A stretch of DNA of 43,403 bases, from NCBI GenBank assembly GCA_020073145.1, contig JAIQFS010000050.1:1-43403 (forward strand), given 5' to 3'. The DNA is from Terriglobia bacterium (GTDB lineage: Bacteria; Acidobacteriota; Terriglobia; Bryobacterales; Bryobacteraceae). Position 1 is the stretch's first letter. Every line of letters begins with the position of its first letter. The notes under the pieces were generated by a model. The model ran no database searches, was not told the origin of the DNA, and saw nothing but the letters and a program-made list of their open reading frames with translations. This document shows, piece after piece, positions 16,717 through 25,886 of this stretch. A program made the translations under genes and the position numbers.

Positions 16717-19700
16717 TTAGAACTGGAACCGCATGACGATCTGACCGTTGCGCGGTTGAGCTCCAGCGCCACCGACCGTGGCAATGTAGCCGTACCCGCC
16801 CGTGTTCACGCCACCGGATGCGCTGAGGCCGGTATTCGCGGCGACAACGGATGGCGCGGACAGGAACAGACGGTTGAAGATGTTATACATCTCCACCCGA
16901 AGCTGTAGGTTATATTTGCCTTCCTTGCCCATGACGAAGTTACGGGCCAGGCTCGCGCTCTCTTGCGGCTGACGCTGCCACCGATAATTGTTGTAGTAGG
17001 GTGCGCTCGTTGAGAACGTTCCCGCCGGCGCGTCGCTCCACGCATTCGGATTCAGCGCCTGGACCGTCTGGGGATTGAAGCACCCGCAGTTCGGATCGAC
17101 ATTCAGAAGCGGCTGGCCCGGAACGACGTTCCAGTAGGTCGCTGCACCCCGTTTCAACTGGCTGTTCAGCTGATTGTTGGACGGCGGGGGCCCAATCAGC
17201 GCGCCGCTTTGATACCGCAACACGGCGCCGATCTGCCAATTGTGCACCACCTCGGACAGTGCTTTCGCGGCAAACCCAGACCCCGGAGTTTTCGGGGTGG
17301 TGTAGGTTGCCGAAATGACTGCCGCCTCGGGGAAGACATATTGGTTGAGCTGCTTATTCCCCGCGTAGTTGTAAATGTCATTGATCGCCGTCGCCCCGGG
17401 CAGGAAGTACGTGCTATCGGAGCTGGAACCGTTGACCAGACCTTTGGCATAAACGAATGAGCCTTGGGCCTGCAGGCCGTGGGAGAACCGCTTCGTCACC
17501 TGGATCTGCAGGGAATCGTACCAGGTTCTGCCCATCGGGGGCCCCAGCCACGGCAAGAGCGCATTCCACTGCGGCACTTGCCGGAGAGCCTGCGCCAGAG
17601 TTTGGGCGGCGGGGAAGCCGGGGTATACACCCGGAACAGTCGGTATGCCGTTGACGTTGACTAGTGCGAATTGCGGGAACCGCTGTTGCACCGCCGGATT
17701 GGTCATCTGATCGGTGAGCAGCGCCCGGTCGCCCGCGTTGGTCATATCCAATCCCATGGATGACTTCAGACCCGCCGCCGTAAGGCAATTGCACGCCATC
17801 TGGCTGGAGGTCGGTGCCGGGAAATAGGCTCCCCGGTTGCCGACATAGCTGGCGTCCACCACCAGATTATGGACGATTTCACGCTGCACACCCACGCTCC
17901 AGGTGATGATTCGTCCCGGGCGGTTGTGCGGATCGAAGTAAATAAACGGTGACGTTGGCGAGAACAGGCCTGCGTTGGGAACCGGATACTTGCTCTGGTT
18001 GAAGTTCGGCCACGTCAGCGGCGCATTTCCGTAAGGATTGCCGGGCGCGAACGGATTCCCGCCCGCCAGCCCGCCGGAGTTAGCCAGAGGGCTGAGTCCG
18101 TAGCCGCTCGGGTTGAAGGTGTAATAGTCTGCCGTGCTGTAGTTGATGCCGTTCGGAGCTTCCTCGGCGTCGTACTGAACCCCGGCGCCGCCGCGAAGCA
18201 CGGTCTTCGAATCGATTTGGTACGCCGCCCCCAGGCGCGGGCCGAACGCGTACGGATAGTTGTGCGAGAACTGGCAATTGCACGTGGCCTCGTAAAGAAT
18301 GGCGCCATTCCGGCCGCCGGCGTTGGCGTTCGGAGTGCCGAAAGAGGCGTTCTGCATCCGCCCGTACTGCTCTTTCATGTAGGTTTCGTAGTCCCAACGC
18401 AAACCATAATTCAGGGTCAGCTTGCGCGTGACTTTCCAGTTGTCCTGAACAAACAACCCGATGGAGTGGTAGCCCAGCTTGACGTCTGTGGGCGGAGTGG
18501 CCGACATACTGTCGGGCAGCCCCAGCAGGAAGCTGGCATAGGGGTTCCCGGAGCCGGCGCCCGCGAAAAAGGCCAGCGGCTGTCCGTTTTGCCAGGGGTC
18601 GGCGGTCTCCGCCGCGTTAAAGCTGAAATTGCCGTTGGCGCGCCAGAAGCTCGGATTGGGATAGCCTTCCTGAATATATTCGCCCCCGGCTTTATAGGTG
18701 TGGTTGCCGCGAACCCAGGTCAGACTGGTGTTCGCCGTCGGCTTTTCCTCGATCGGGGTCGCGCTAAAAGACCCGCCCACCGCGCCGAAACCGTGCCCCC
18801 ATCCACCGTTAAAGAAGTTCGTCAAGCCTCCGATATCCGGGAATAGGTTGGTGTCGTAGAAGCCTTTCAGTCCGAGAGTCGTCTGGTCGAAGGCGGGCGG
18901 AGTGTGCGGGTTCGAGGTCTGGAAGTATCCGATGCCCAGATGGAGTAACAGAGTGGGCGTGATGGTCTGATCGTAGTTCAGCCGGATCGTGTGGTTCCAG
19001 GTGTTTTCAGGCACGGCCGAGGCCAATGCCAGAGTCGAACCGGAAAACCCATTGGAGTTCGGCGAAGCCCCGTTCAATTGCGAATAATAGCCCGATACTT
19101 TGATGGTGGGGCTGACAACTTGATCCATCTTGAACGAGAAATTCGTTGTGTGCTGGTAGTTGCTGTAACCCGGGATGATGTAATTGTTGTTGAGTCCGGG
19201 GGCGTTGGGCAGAGGCATCAGGTTCTGAATCGCCAGCGCCACTTTATCCCCGCGGACGTACGGAATGACATTATTCGGGAAGGGTTGGCGAACCTGCTGG
19301 CCATTGACGATGGTGGTGGTGGCCGGATCGAAAAGCTGCCCGAATGCCAGGGTATTGCCGGCTGTGTCGTGTGCCGCTACACCGCCGACCGTTAGGTTCC
19401 CGGGAGCAAAGACGCAGGTTCCTCCGCCTGTGGCGGTGCCTCCGACATAAGAAACGCATTGGGTCGTGGCCATGTTGAAATCGCCCTGGGTCTTCCCATC
19501 CGGCGCCAGCCCGCGATAAGCGTAAGTCGGAACCGTCGTGATTCCGTTACTCGTGAAATTGCCCTGCCGGAATTGTTCGAAGTTAAAGAAGAAGAAGGTC
19601 CGGTCTCGACCGTTATACAATTTCGGAATCCGCACCGGGCCGCCGAAGGTGGCGCCGAAGTCGTTCCGGCGCACCGCGTTCCGGATGTGCTGTCCCGCCT

Positions 19701-20586
19701 TCAGCGGAGTCTGCGTGCCTGCGTCGGTAAAGGGCAGGCCGGCGTTCAGAGCTTCATTCGCCAGGTAGTCGTAACCGCTGCCGTGAAACTGGTTGGTGCC
19801 GGACTTCATGGTGTAGTTGAAGTAGCCGCCGGCGGCCTGCCCGTACTCCGGAGCGAAATTGCTGGTCTGGACCGCGACTTCCTGGATCGCATCCACGCTG
19901 CCCTGGCTGTTCTGTTGCGACACCTTCCAGATCGTGCTGGTGGAATCCTGGCCTTCCGTGCGGATGCTTTCGCTGTTGCTCGGCAAGCCGTTGACCACGA
20001 GCGCCAAATCGTTCGAGAAGTTCACGCCGGGAAGCAGAACCGCTTCCTGCAGCGGATTCCGGATGTTACCCAGCCCGGGCGACCCGTTGATTCCGCCACC
20101 CGTAGTGGTCATGACCGGCAGCTGATTGACGGTGTCGGTGGTGACCGTGTGACTCACGTCGCCGCTCTCCGTCTTCAGCAAGGGCGCATCGGCCTGAACC
20201 GTAATCGTGTCCGTGTTCGCGCCAATCTCAAGGACCACATCCACGCGCGTATCCGTAGCAACCTGGACTTCCAGGTTCGGGCGAATAACCTTCTTGAAAC
20301 CCGGGACCGTCGCCGTAAGTTCGTACTTGCCGGTCGGCACCGGAATCACATAGTTGCCCGTGGCGGAAGTGCCGCCGTGGAACACCGCACCGGTATCGAC
20401 GTTCCGAACGTCAATGACGGCATTGGGAGCCACCGCACCCGAGGAATCCCGCACGGTTCCCGTGAGCGATCCGTTTTGGCCCTGGCCATAAGCGGCCAGC
20501 ACGCACACGAGCAGGCATGCAATCCCGGTTGCGAAGCGCTTGGCGCACACTCCGCGCAACCATCCGGCGACTTCTGTTCTTTTCAT
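16717..20586 (-). CDS. TonB-dependent receptor, Oar-like, with carboxypeptidase-regulatory domain (copy 2)
   Basis: A 1289-residue outer-membrane receptor, a close paralogue of the protein at 6872-10651. Shared blocks include GTVRDSSGAVAPNAVIDVRN, GNYVIPVP, PLLKTESGDVSHTVT, EKPTANTSLTWVRGNHTYK and the NYRWQRQPQES segment near the C-terminus. The chain ends in the aromatic VMRFQF. I set the start at 20586 because GGGGAG lies six bases upstream and the signal peptide (ATGIACLLVCVLAAYGQ) follows. The frame is open 29 codons further without features. The ligand is unknown. Divergent to the heptaheme cytochrome at 20839, it repeats the arrangement of copy 1. Confidence 0.92.
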   Translation of the reverse strand: MKRTEVAGWLRGVCAKRFATGIACLLVCVLAAYGQGQNGSLTGTVRDSSGAVAPNAVIDVRNVDTGAVFHGGTSATGNYVIPVPTGKYELTATVPGFKKVIRPNLEVQVATDTRVDVVLEIGANTDTITVQADAPLLKTESGDVSHTVTTDTVNQLPVMTTTGGGINGSPGLGNIRNPLQEAVLLPGVNFSNDLALVVNGLPSNSESIRTEGQDSTSTIWKVSQQNSQGSVDAIQEVAVQTSNFAPEYGQAAGGYFNYTMKSGTNQFHGSGYDYLANEALNAGLPFTDAGTQTPLKAGQHIRNAVRRNDFGATFGGPVRIPKLYNGRDRTFFFFNFEQFRQGNFTSNGITTVPTYAYRGLAPDGKTQGDFNMATTQCVSYVGGTATGGGTCVFAPGNLTVGGVAAHDTAGNTLAFGQLFDPATTTIVNGQQVRQPFPNNVIPYVRGDKVALAIQNLMPLPNAPGLNNNYIIPGYSNYQHTTNFSFKMDQVVSPTIKVSGYYSQLNGASPNSNGFSGSTLALASAVPENTWNHTIRLNYDQTITPTLLLHLGIGYFQTSNPHTPPAFDQTTLGLKGFYDTNLFPDIGGLTNFFNGGWGHGFGAVGGSFSATPIEEKPTANTSLTWVRGNHTYKAGGEYIQEGYPNPSFWRANGNFSFNAAETADPWQNGQPLAFFAGAGSGNPYASFLLGLPDSMSATPPTDVKLGYHSIGLFVQDNWKVTRKLTLNYGLRWDYETYMKEQYGRMQNASFGTPNANAGGRNGAILYEATCNCQFSHNYPYAFGPRLGAAYQIDSKTVLRGGAGVQYDAEEAPNGINYSTADYYTFNPSGYGLSPLANSGGLAGGNPFAPGNPYGNAPLTWPNFNQSKYPVPNAGLFSPTSPFIYFDPHNRPGRIITWSVGVQREIVHNLVVDASYVGNRGAYFPAPTSSQMACNCLTAAGLKSSMGLDMTNAGDRALLTDQMTNPAVQQRFPQFALVNVNGIPTVPGVYPGFPAAQTLAQALRQVPQWNALLPWLGPPMGRTWYDSLQIQVTKRFSHGLQAQGSFVYAKGLVNGSSSDSTYFLPGATAINDIYNYAGNKQLNQYVFPEAAVISATYTTPKTPGSGFAAKALSEVVHNWQIGAVLRYQSGALIGPPPSNNQLNSQLKRGAATYWNVVPGQPLLNVDPNCGCFNPQTVQALNPNAWSDAPAGTFSTSAPYYNNYRWQRQPQESASLARNFVMGKEGKYNLQLRVEMYNIFNRLFLSAPSVVAANTGLSASGGVNTGGYGYIATVGGAGAQPRNGQIVMRFQF

Positions 20587-20700
20587 GAATCTCCCCTTCA
20601 GCAATTTGTCCGTTGACCCGGATTTCCCATCCAAATGCAGAAATCGCTCCGTCATCCCAATCGTCGAGTACAACGCGATCCCTCTGGCAAGCTGGGAGGT

Positions 20701-20729
20701 ATGCTACCGTAACCCCCTGGGACAGTCAA
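20701..20729 (-). promoter_or_regulatory. Sigma70-type promoter of receptor copy 2
   Basis: On the minus strand TTGACT (20729-20724) and TAGCAT (20706-20701) are 17 bases apart. The -35 hexamer and spacing match the promoter of copy 1. The leader would be about 108 bases. Confidence 0.5.
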
Positions 20730-20838
20730 TCAACGTTTGGAGATAATTACAATCAAATCAGTTGATAGTTCATCGGATGGCTCCGCTGTACAATCGATGT
20801 CTCGGAGCGTCAACACTGACTGAAAGCGATCTTCCTCC

Positions 20839-23169
20839 GTGTCTCTGAGAAGCCCCTGGAATCTGCTGGAATTCAAGTTTTCACAAGTGACTCTTGCCCT
20901 GGCGGCCTTGGTCGTAGTCTTGGCTGGCGCTGGAGTGGGCTGCCGCTGGCTGCAATCGCCTGCGCGCACAGCCGATTCGGACTCCTCGGAAGTGGCCGGC
21001 GGCTACGCTGCTCCAGCGGTGTGCGCGGAATGCCACGCGGCCATTGCGGCCACGTATCAAAAAACCGGGATGGGACGATCGTTCCGCCGTGTCCGGGCGG
21101 ACGACGACGTCGATACGCCGGCTCCCGCCAAGCCGTACCATCATGCGGCGTCGGACAGCCACTTTACGATGATCCGGCGGGATGGCGCTTGGTTTCAGCG
21201 CCGCTGGCAGATCGGATTCGACGCCAAGGAAACCAACGTGGACGAGAAGCGCGTGGACTACGTGCTCGGCTCCGGCAACCACGCGCGATCGTATTTGCAC
21301 CGGACCGACCAGAACACCTTGCAGCAGTTGCCGCTCGGCTGGTATGCGGAGAAGGGCGGCTATTGGGCGATGAATCCGGGGTACGATCGTCCCGACTACC
21401 CAGGCTCCGTGCGGCCCATCTACTACGAGTGCATGTTCTGCCACAACGGATATCCCAAGATCCCCGAGGGCCGGAACCGCGACCCCTACCAGGAGACTTA
21501 TCTGCAGCCCCTGCCCGAAGGCATCGATTGCCAGCGATGCCATGGACCCGGACAGAAACACGTCGACCGGGCCACCGAAGGAGCCCCGTCCGCCGCGATT
21601 CGGGCCGCCATCGTCAACCCCGGCCGCTTGAGTCCGGAGCGCGAAATGGAGGTTTGCCTGCAGTGCCATCTGGAGACCTCCAATCAAAAGCTGCCTCACT
21701 CGGTGGTGCGCTTCGGCCGCAGTCCGTTCTCGTATGTGCCCGGCCAGCCCCTGGCCGACTTCGAACTGGCCTTCGATCGCGCGCCCGGCAAGAACCAGAG
21801 CTTTGAGGTGGCCCAGGGCGGATACCGGTTTCGTGAATCGCAGTGCTTCCTGAAGAGTGCCGGGAAGCTCCAATGCACCAGTTGCCACAACCCGCACGAC
21901 ATTCCCCGCGGGGAGCCGGCGGCCGCCCACTACAACCAGGTTTGTCTGGGCTGCCATGTGGCGGTGACGCGCGTGTCGGCCCCCGGGCCGCACCAGGCGG
22001 GCGCAAACTGCATCGGCTGCCACATGCCTCGGCGCAGAACCGACGACGCCGTCCACATCGTCATGACCGAACATCGAATCGCCCCCTATCCCCGGCCGGC
22101 GGATCTGCTCGCCGAGAAGCCCGAACGCGCCGAGACCCAGGCTACTTCTTACCAGGGAGAAGTGGTTCCCTACTACCCCGCCCCACTCCCTTCCTCCGAG
22201 GACAACCAGCTGACTCTGGCCGTCGCCCAGGTTCGCGACCAGAGCAATCTGAAAGCCGGTCTGCCGTTGCTGGCTGCCCAAATCGCCAAGTACCGGCCCG
22301 CGCGGCCGTCCTATTATGCGGAGCTGGCCGAAGGCTACCTCGCCGCCGGCGATCCCGCCTCGGCCAGCCGGTACTTTGAACAGGCCGCCCAGCACGATGC
22401 CGAGTCGGCATTTCGGCTGATCCAATGGGGAAATGCGTTGATGGAAGCCGGACAGTGGCCCCTGGCGGAATCGAAACTGCGGCGCGCCACTGAATTGGCG
22501 CCCGGCGACGCGCGCGCCTGGGGCCGGCTGGGGTGGGTGTTGTGGCAGCAGAACCAGGCCGCGGAGGCCCAGGCGGCGCTCGAGAAAGCCGCCGCTCTCG
22601 ATCCGGAGGTGGCCGACTTACACAACAATCTGGGCTTGCTGTTGTGGGGCGTGGGCGACCGGCCGGGGGCGGAGCGGGAATTCCGGGCCGCGCTGCGCAT
22701 CCAGCCCGGCGTTGCCGAGTGGCGTTTGAATCTGGGCCGCGCCTTGGCGTCGCAGGGCCAAACCCCGGAGGCGCGATTCCAAATGGAGCAGAGTCTGCGC
22801 CTCAAGCCGGAGTATGCCGAGGCCCGGGTGGATTATGCGCGCGTGCTGGCGGACTCGAATCGCCCGGCCGACGCCGAAAAGCAAGCGCGGCTCGCCGTCG
22901 AGGCCGATCCCCGCTCCGCGGCCGCTCATGAGATTTGGGGCGCCCTTCTGGCGAACAAGGGCGACCTCCTTGGGGCGCGGCGGGAGTGGTCTGAGACGGT
23001 TCGCCTTCAGCCCGGGAATGGGCGCGTGCAGGTTGAATTGGGGATGCTCTTGCTGCGCCAGGGCGATCGGGCCGGCGCCCTCCCGCATTTCACGGCCGCG
23101 GCGCAAGGAGCCGACCCCGACGCCCGAGCCACCGCCGAACAGACCTTACGCCAACTGTCAGGAAGGTAA
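20839..23169 (+). CDS. Heptaheme c-type cytochrome with TPR tail (module copy 2)
   Basis: A 776-residue paralogue of the protein at 10929. It starts with GTG and has an N-terminal membrane segment (LALAALVVVLAGAGVGC) whose Cys might be lipidated. The heme motifs in order are CAECH, CMFCH, CQRCH, CLQCH, CTSCH, CLGCH and CIGCH. The heme half is almost superimposable on copy 1, for example YPGSVRPIYYECMFCHNGYP against YPGSVRPVHYECMFCHNAYP. The TPR half is one to two units longer. No strong SD precedes the GTG, so the exact start is uncertain. Its probable role is periplasmic or surface electron transfer tied to the divergent receptor, by inference from gene order only. Confidence 0.86.
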   Translation: MSLRSPWNLLEFKFSQVTLALAALVVVLAGAGVGCRWLQSPARTADSDSSEVAGGYAAPAVCAECHAAIAATYQKTGMGRSFRRVRADDDVDTPAPAKPYHHAASDSHFTMIRRDGAWFQRRWQIGFDAKETNVDEKRVDYVLGSGNHARSYLHRTDQNTLQQLPLGWYAEKGGYWAMNPGYDRPDYPGSVRPIYYECMFCHNGYPKIPEGRNRDPYQETYLQPLPEGIDCQRCHGPGQKHVDRATEGAPSAAIRAAIVNPGRLSPEREMEVCLQCHLETSNQKLPHSVVRFGRSPFSYVPGQPLADFELAFDRAPGKNQSFEVAQGGYRFRESQCFLKSAGKLQCTSCHNPHDIPRGEPAAAHYNQVCLGCHVAVTRVSAPGPHQAGANCIGCHMPRRRTDDAVHIVMTEHRIAPYPRPADLLAEKPERAETQATSYQGEVVPYYPAPLPSSEDNQLTLAVAQVRDQSNLKAGLPLLAAQIAKYRPARPSYYAELAEGYLAAGDPASASRYFEQAAQHDAESAFRLIQWGNALMEAGQWPLAESKLRRATELAPGDARAWGRLGWVLWQQNQAAEAQAALEKAAALDPEVADLHNNLGLLLWGVGDRPGAEREFRAALRIQPGVAEWRLNLGRALASQGQTPEARFQMEQSLRLKPEYAEARVDYARVLADSNRPADAEKQARLAVEADPRSAAAHEIWGALLANKGDLLGARREWSETVRLQPGNGRVQVELGMLLLRQGDRAGALPHFTAAAQGADPDARATAEQTLRQLSGR

Positions 23170-23321
23170 CCAGCCCCTTTTCGCGCGTTTCCACCGATCG
23201 TGAATCGACGCGCATCGCACCTCTTCCCGAGGCGGGTGTCGCGAGCCCCATCATTGTGACTGATCGCGACTATCAGAATCGGCGTATCGATCCGCTGCCC
23301 GGTTGCGCTTATAGTGCCAAC

Positions 23322-24443
23322 ATGAGCAGCAGCCGGCGCTTGGTTTCTCGAAGGGATCAACCCAAACGCGCCACCGCTCCCGTAGAAGCCGAGCTCGCGG
23401 AGATCTTAGGACGTCTCGATACCGCACGCAATCGCAAACTCGTCGCCAGGCACTTGGGCTGGGATGGCCGTTTGCCCTGCTCTCTCCAGGAGGCTGGCTC
23501 TCACTTTGGTCTGACGCGCGAAAGGGCCCGCCAGATCTATGCGGCTGCTCTTCCCGTGCTCCGCCAATCGGGCCGCCCTCAGGCTCTCGACGCGGTCCTC
23601 GACTTTGTCCGGAAACGCCAGCATGAGCGCGTTTTGGACGTCGAGCAGGAGTTGCACCGGCAGGGTTTCACTGAGGGGCGTCTTTCCTTGCAAGGTGTCC
23701 TCCGGGCCGCGCTTGTCTTTGGGCGCACGCCGCCCTTTCAGTTGCATGCGATCGGCGGGATTGTTTTTGTCGGAGCCGTCTCCAAGGTCGGACAAACGGT
23801 CTTGAACTCCGCGATGAAGTCCGTCGCGCATCACGGAGCGGCCCGGGTCTCCGACCTCTGCCTCCACGCCCCCAGAACTCTCGGGCGCGCTGGCGGAAGG
23901 TATCTGGTCCGGCAAGTCTTGCAGACTCGTGCCGACATCCGCTGGCTGGACGAGTCTGGCGAGTGGTTCTGGCTGACCGCCGTTCCTCGTAACCGCGTCG
24001 TCATTCGAGTCCAAAAGGTGCTCGCACTCCATCCGCGAATCGCGCTCTCGATGCTCCACCGCGCCATCTCACGGGACTACAAACCCGTCAACATACCGGA
24101 AGCGATCCTGCGTTCCCTCTGCTCCCATGTCCCCTGGTGCCGGGTCGCCAGCCACCACATTGAGGCCGGCGGCCTCCCCAGACTGGAACAACTTCTTTCG
24201 GGAGCCGAAGCCGTGATTTGCGGAATCCTGCGCGGCCATGGCGGAGCGCTCCCCTTGCCCCGGTTGCAGCAGTTGTGCTTTGCCACCGGCGTGAAGAGAC
24301 CGAACTTGTGGCGTGTCCTCAGTTTCTCGCCCCTCATCCAACGCTTCGACAAAGAGATCTACGGTCTCGTCGGAGCCGAGGAGGCCGCGCGCCAGGTCGC
24401 CCCCCCTCGCAAAAGGTCTCTGCCCAAACGCCGCGTCGCATAA
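23322..24443 (+). CDS. Sigma-region-4-like DNA-binding protein
   Basis: A 373-residue basic protein. Residues 54-75 (SLQEAGSHFGLTRERARQIYAA) match the helix-turn-helix of sigma70 region 4, including the TRERxRQI recognition segment. No regions 2 or 3 of a sigma factor are present, so it is not a complete sigma factor. The rest contains repeated helical, winged-helix-like stretches, including LDVEQELHRQGFTEGRLSLQGVLRAAL. Proteins with an isolated region-4 HTH are usually regulators of unknown target. I start at the ATG at 23322 rather than the in-frame GTG at 23256 because the conserved part begins later and the upstream stretch looks non-coding. It is the leftmost gene touched by the TGCATGCA palindromes, one of which begins right at its stop codon. 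Confidence 0.7.
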   Translation: MSSSRRLVSRRDQPKRATAPVEAELAEILGRLDTARNRKLVARHLGWDGRLPCSLQEAGSHFGLTRERARQIYAAALPVLRQSGRPQALDAVLDFVRKRQHERVLDVEQELHRQGFTEGRLSLQGVLRAALVFGRTPPFQLHAIGGIVFVGAVSKVGQTVLNSAMKSVAHHGAARVSDLCLHAPRTLGRAGGRYLVRQVLQTRADIRWLDESGEWFWLTAVPRNRVVIRVQKVLALHPRIALSMLHRAISRDYKPVNIPEAILRSLCSHVPWCRVASHHIEAGGLPRLEQLLSGAEAVICGILRGHGGALPLPRLQQLCFATGVKRPNLWRVLSFSPLIQRFDKEIYGLVGAEEAARQVAPPRKRSLPKRRVA

Positions 24444-24451
24444 TGCATGCA
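24444..24451. promoter_or_regulatory. TGCATGCA palindrome, copy 1
   Basis: An exact TGCATGCA directly follows the stop codon of the sigma-like gene, 236 bases before the LysR gene. It is the first of eight copies in the window. No promoter in the standard position is visible, so its activity is uncertain. Confidence 0.4.
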
Positions 24452-24612
24452 AAGCTCTCGAGCCGAATCCGGCGCCCGCCCCCGGAAAGGCGCCGCTCGG
24501 GGCGGCTCTACCTTCAATAGAATTCGGCACATAGTTTGGGATCGCCGATCTTCCTCACTCCTCTCCCGCCCGCCGCTCTCCGCTCCTGCGCCCGGCCGCT
24601 TGCGGTTCAAAA

Positions 24613-24620
24613 TGCATGCA
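24613..24620. promoter_or_regulatory. TGCATGCA palindrome, copy 2, upstream of LysR gene
   Basis: AAAATGCATGCAATT, with the A/T flanks seen at the strong promoters of this regulon. It lies 60 bases before the LysR start. It may put the LysR gene under the same repressor, though no TTGACA/TATAAT pair precedes it. Confidence 0.5.
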
Positions 24621-24621
24621 A

Positions 24622-24641
24622 TTCGTGATATGCTGTACGAA
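24622..24641. promoter_or_regulatory. Candidate LysR-type binding dyad
   Basis: TTCGT and ACGAA form an inverted repeat with a 10-base spacer, 39 bases before the LysR start codon and one base after TGCATGCA copy 2. LysR regulators usually bind such interrupted dyads upstream of their own gene. A second copy near a target gene was not found. Confidence 0.4.
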
Positions 24642-24679
24642 CATCACCGTCTCATGCGCCGAGGGGTCGTCACACCGTC

Positions 24680-25672
24680 GTGAAGAATATCGATCTCAAG
24701 CTTCTCGCCATCATTAGCGAACTGCAGCATACCCGCAGCGTCTCCAAGACCGCTGAGAATCTCGCCCTCAGCCAGTCCGCGGTCAGCATGAGCCTGGCCA
24801 AGCTCCGCAAACATTTCAACGACCCGCTCTTCGTGCGCACCTCGGCCGGCATGGAGCCGACGCCCCACGCCTCCGAATTGATCCAGTTGCTCAAACGCGC
24901 CGAAGACTTGCTGCAGATGGCGCTGGGACACCACGTGGTCTTTAACCCTCTGGTTTCCGATCGCGTGTTTCACCTCTACTCGACCGATATCGCCCAAGTC
25001 ACCCTCATCCCCAAGCTCATGCGGCGTCTGAAAGAGACAGCCCCCTCGGTGCGCGTGGAACTGGGGCGCATCTCCGAATCCACCCCGAGGCTCCTCGAAT
25101 CCGGAGGCGCGGATCTGGCCGTGGGTTTCATCCTCCCCATGGGCGCCGGGTATTGCCAACAGAGCCTGTTCCGGGAGCGGTTTGTCTGCGCCACTCGCCG
25201 CAACCATCCCCGCGTCGGTAACGCCCTCAGCCTGGAACAGTTTCAAAACGAGGATCATCTGGCGATTACCACCTCGGGCACCGGCCATGGAATCATCGAA
25301 CGCACCTTGGAGTCCAAGGGCATTCAACGCCGCGTCGGCCTGACGGTGCCGAGCTATTTAGGGATCGCTTCCATTCTCTACTCCACCGACTACCTGGTCA
25401 TTCTCCCCGCTCAACTCGCCGAACACCTCGCCCGTCCCGGCAATATCAAGGTTCTGCGATTGCCGTTTCACGTGTCGTCCTACGTCATCATGCAGCACTG
25501 GCACGAACGGTATACGCATGATCCGGCCGTCCGTTGGCTGAGAAGCGTGATCGCCGATTTGTTCTCCAACACCAGCGCCGCGGGGCCGCGAACCGCCGCC
25601 ACAGCGCCCGCCCGGCAGGCCGACCTCGGGAACCCTCCGGAAAAAGTGAAGTCCTCGGCGCTCAGTCTGTAG
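24680..25672 (+). CDS. LysR-family transcriptional regulator (NodD/LinR/PcpR-like)
   Basis: A 330-residue regulator starting with GTG. Residues 1-60 form the winged HTH (IDLKLLAIISELQHTRSVSKTAENLALSQ split over the usual helices, then PLFVRTSAGMEPTPHA). The rest is the two-lobed effector-binding domain. The DPLFVRTSxGMxPTPxA wording is typical of the subgroup that senses aromatic or phenolic inducers (NodD, DntR, PcpR, LinR). PcpR and LinR activate genes for hydroquinone ring-cleaving dioxygenases, and such a gene lies about 10 kb away at 34118. The last 50 residues are a Pro/Ala-rich tail beyond the normal length. The direct target cannot be proven here. Confidence 0.88.
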   Translation: MKNIDLKLLAIISELQHTRSVSKTAENLALSQSAVSMSLAKLRKHFNDPLFVRTSAGMEPTPHASELIQLLKRAEDLLQMALGHHVVFNPLVSDRVFHLYSTDIAQVTLIPKLMRRLKETAPSVRVELGRISESTPRLLESGGADLAVGFILPMGAGYCQQSLFRERFVCATRRNHPRVGNALSLEQFQNEDHLAITTSGTGHGIIERTLESKGIQRRVGLTVPSYLGIASILYSTDYLVILPAQLAEHLARPGNIKVLRLPFHVSSYVIMQHWHERYTHDPAVRWLRSVIADLFSNTSAAGPRTAATAPARQADLGNPPEKVKSSALSL

Positions 25673-25802
25673 CTCTCCCGGAGTGCATCCACTGCATTCA
25701 TAGCCACGATCAGCCGCGTCCTATGGACTCGAATCCGGAGGCAAGGCTACCCTGCAGCCGAAGTGTGTTTCGAGATCTCCGCCGTCCACCCCGCCCCACA
25801 AC

Positions 25803-25843
25803 AAAAAAGCCGGCTTCCCCCGGATTCCGAGAGAGGCCGGCTT
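25803..25843 (-). terminator. Rho-independent terminator of third giant receptor
   Basis: On the minus strand AAGCCGGC (25843-25836) pairs with GCCGGCTT (25814-25807), followed by TTTTTTG. A second hairpin without a T run (GGCCCTC with GAGGGCC, 25853-25873) lies between it and the receptor stop at 25887. Confidence 0.78.
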
Positions 25844-25886
25844 CCGTGACAGGGCCCTCAAACGGAGAGGGCCAAGGCTCCGCGGA

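Noticed and set aside
20515-20520. GCATGC inside the signal-peptide codons of receptor copy 2 as a further operator
   Set aside because: Only the inner six bases match the motif, and the promoter there is of a different type.
20881-22425. Antisense ORF (514 codons) opposite the second module cytochrome
   Set aside because: Shadow frame; the plus strand carries conserved heme motifs shared with a paralogue.
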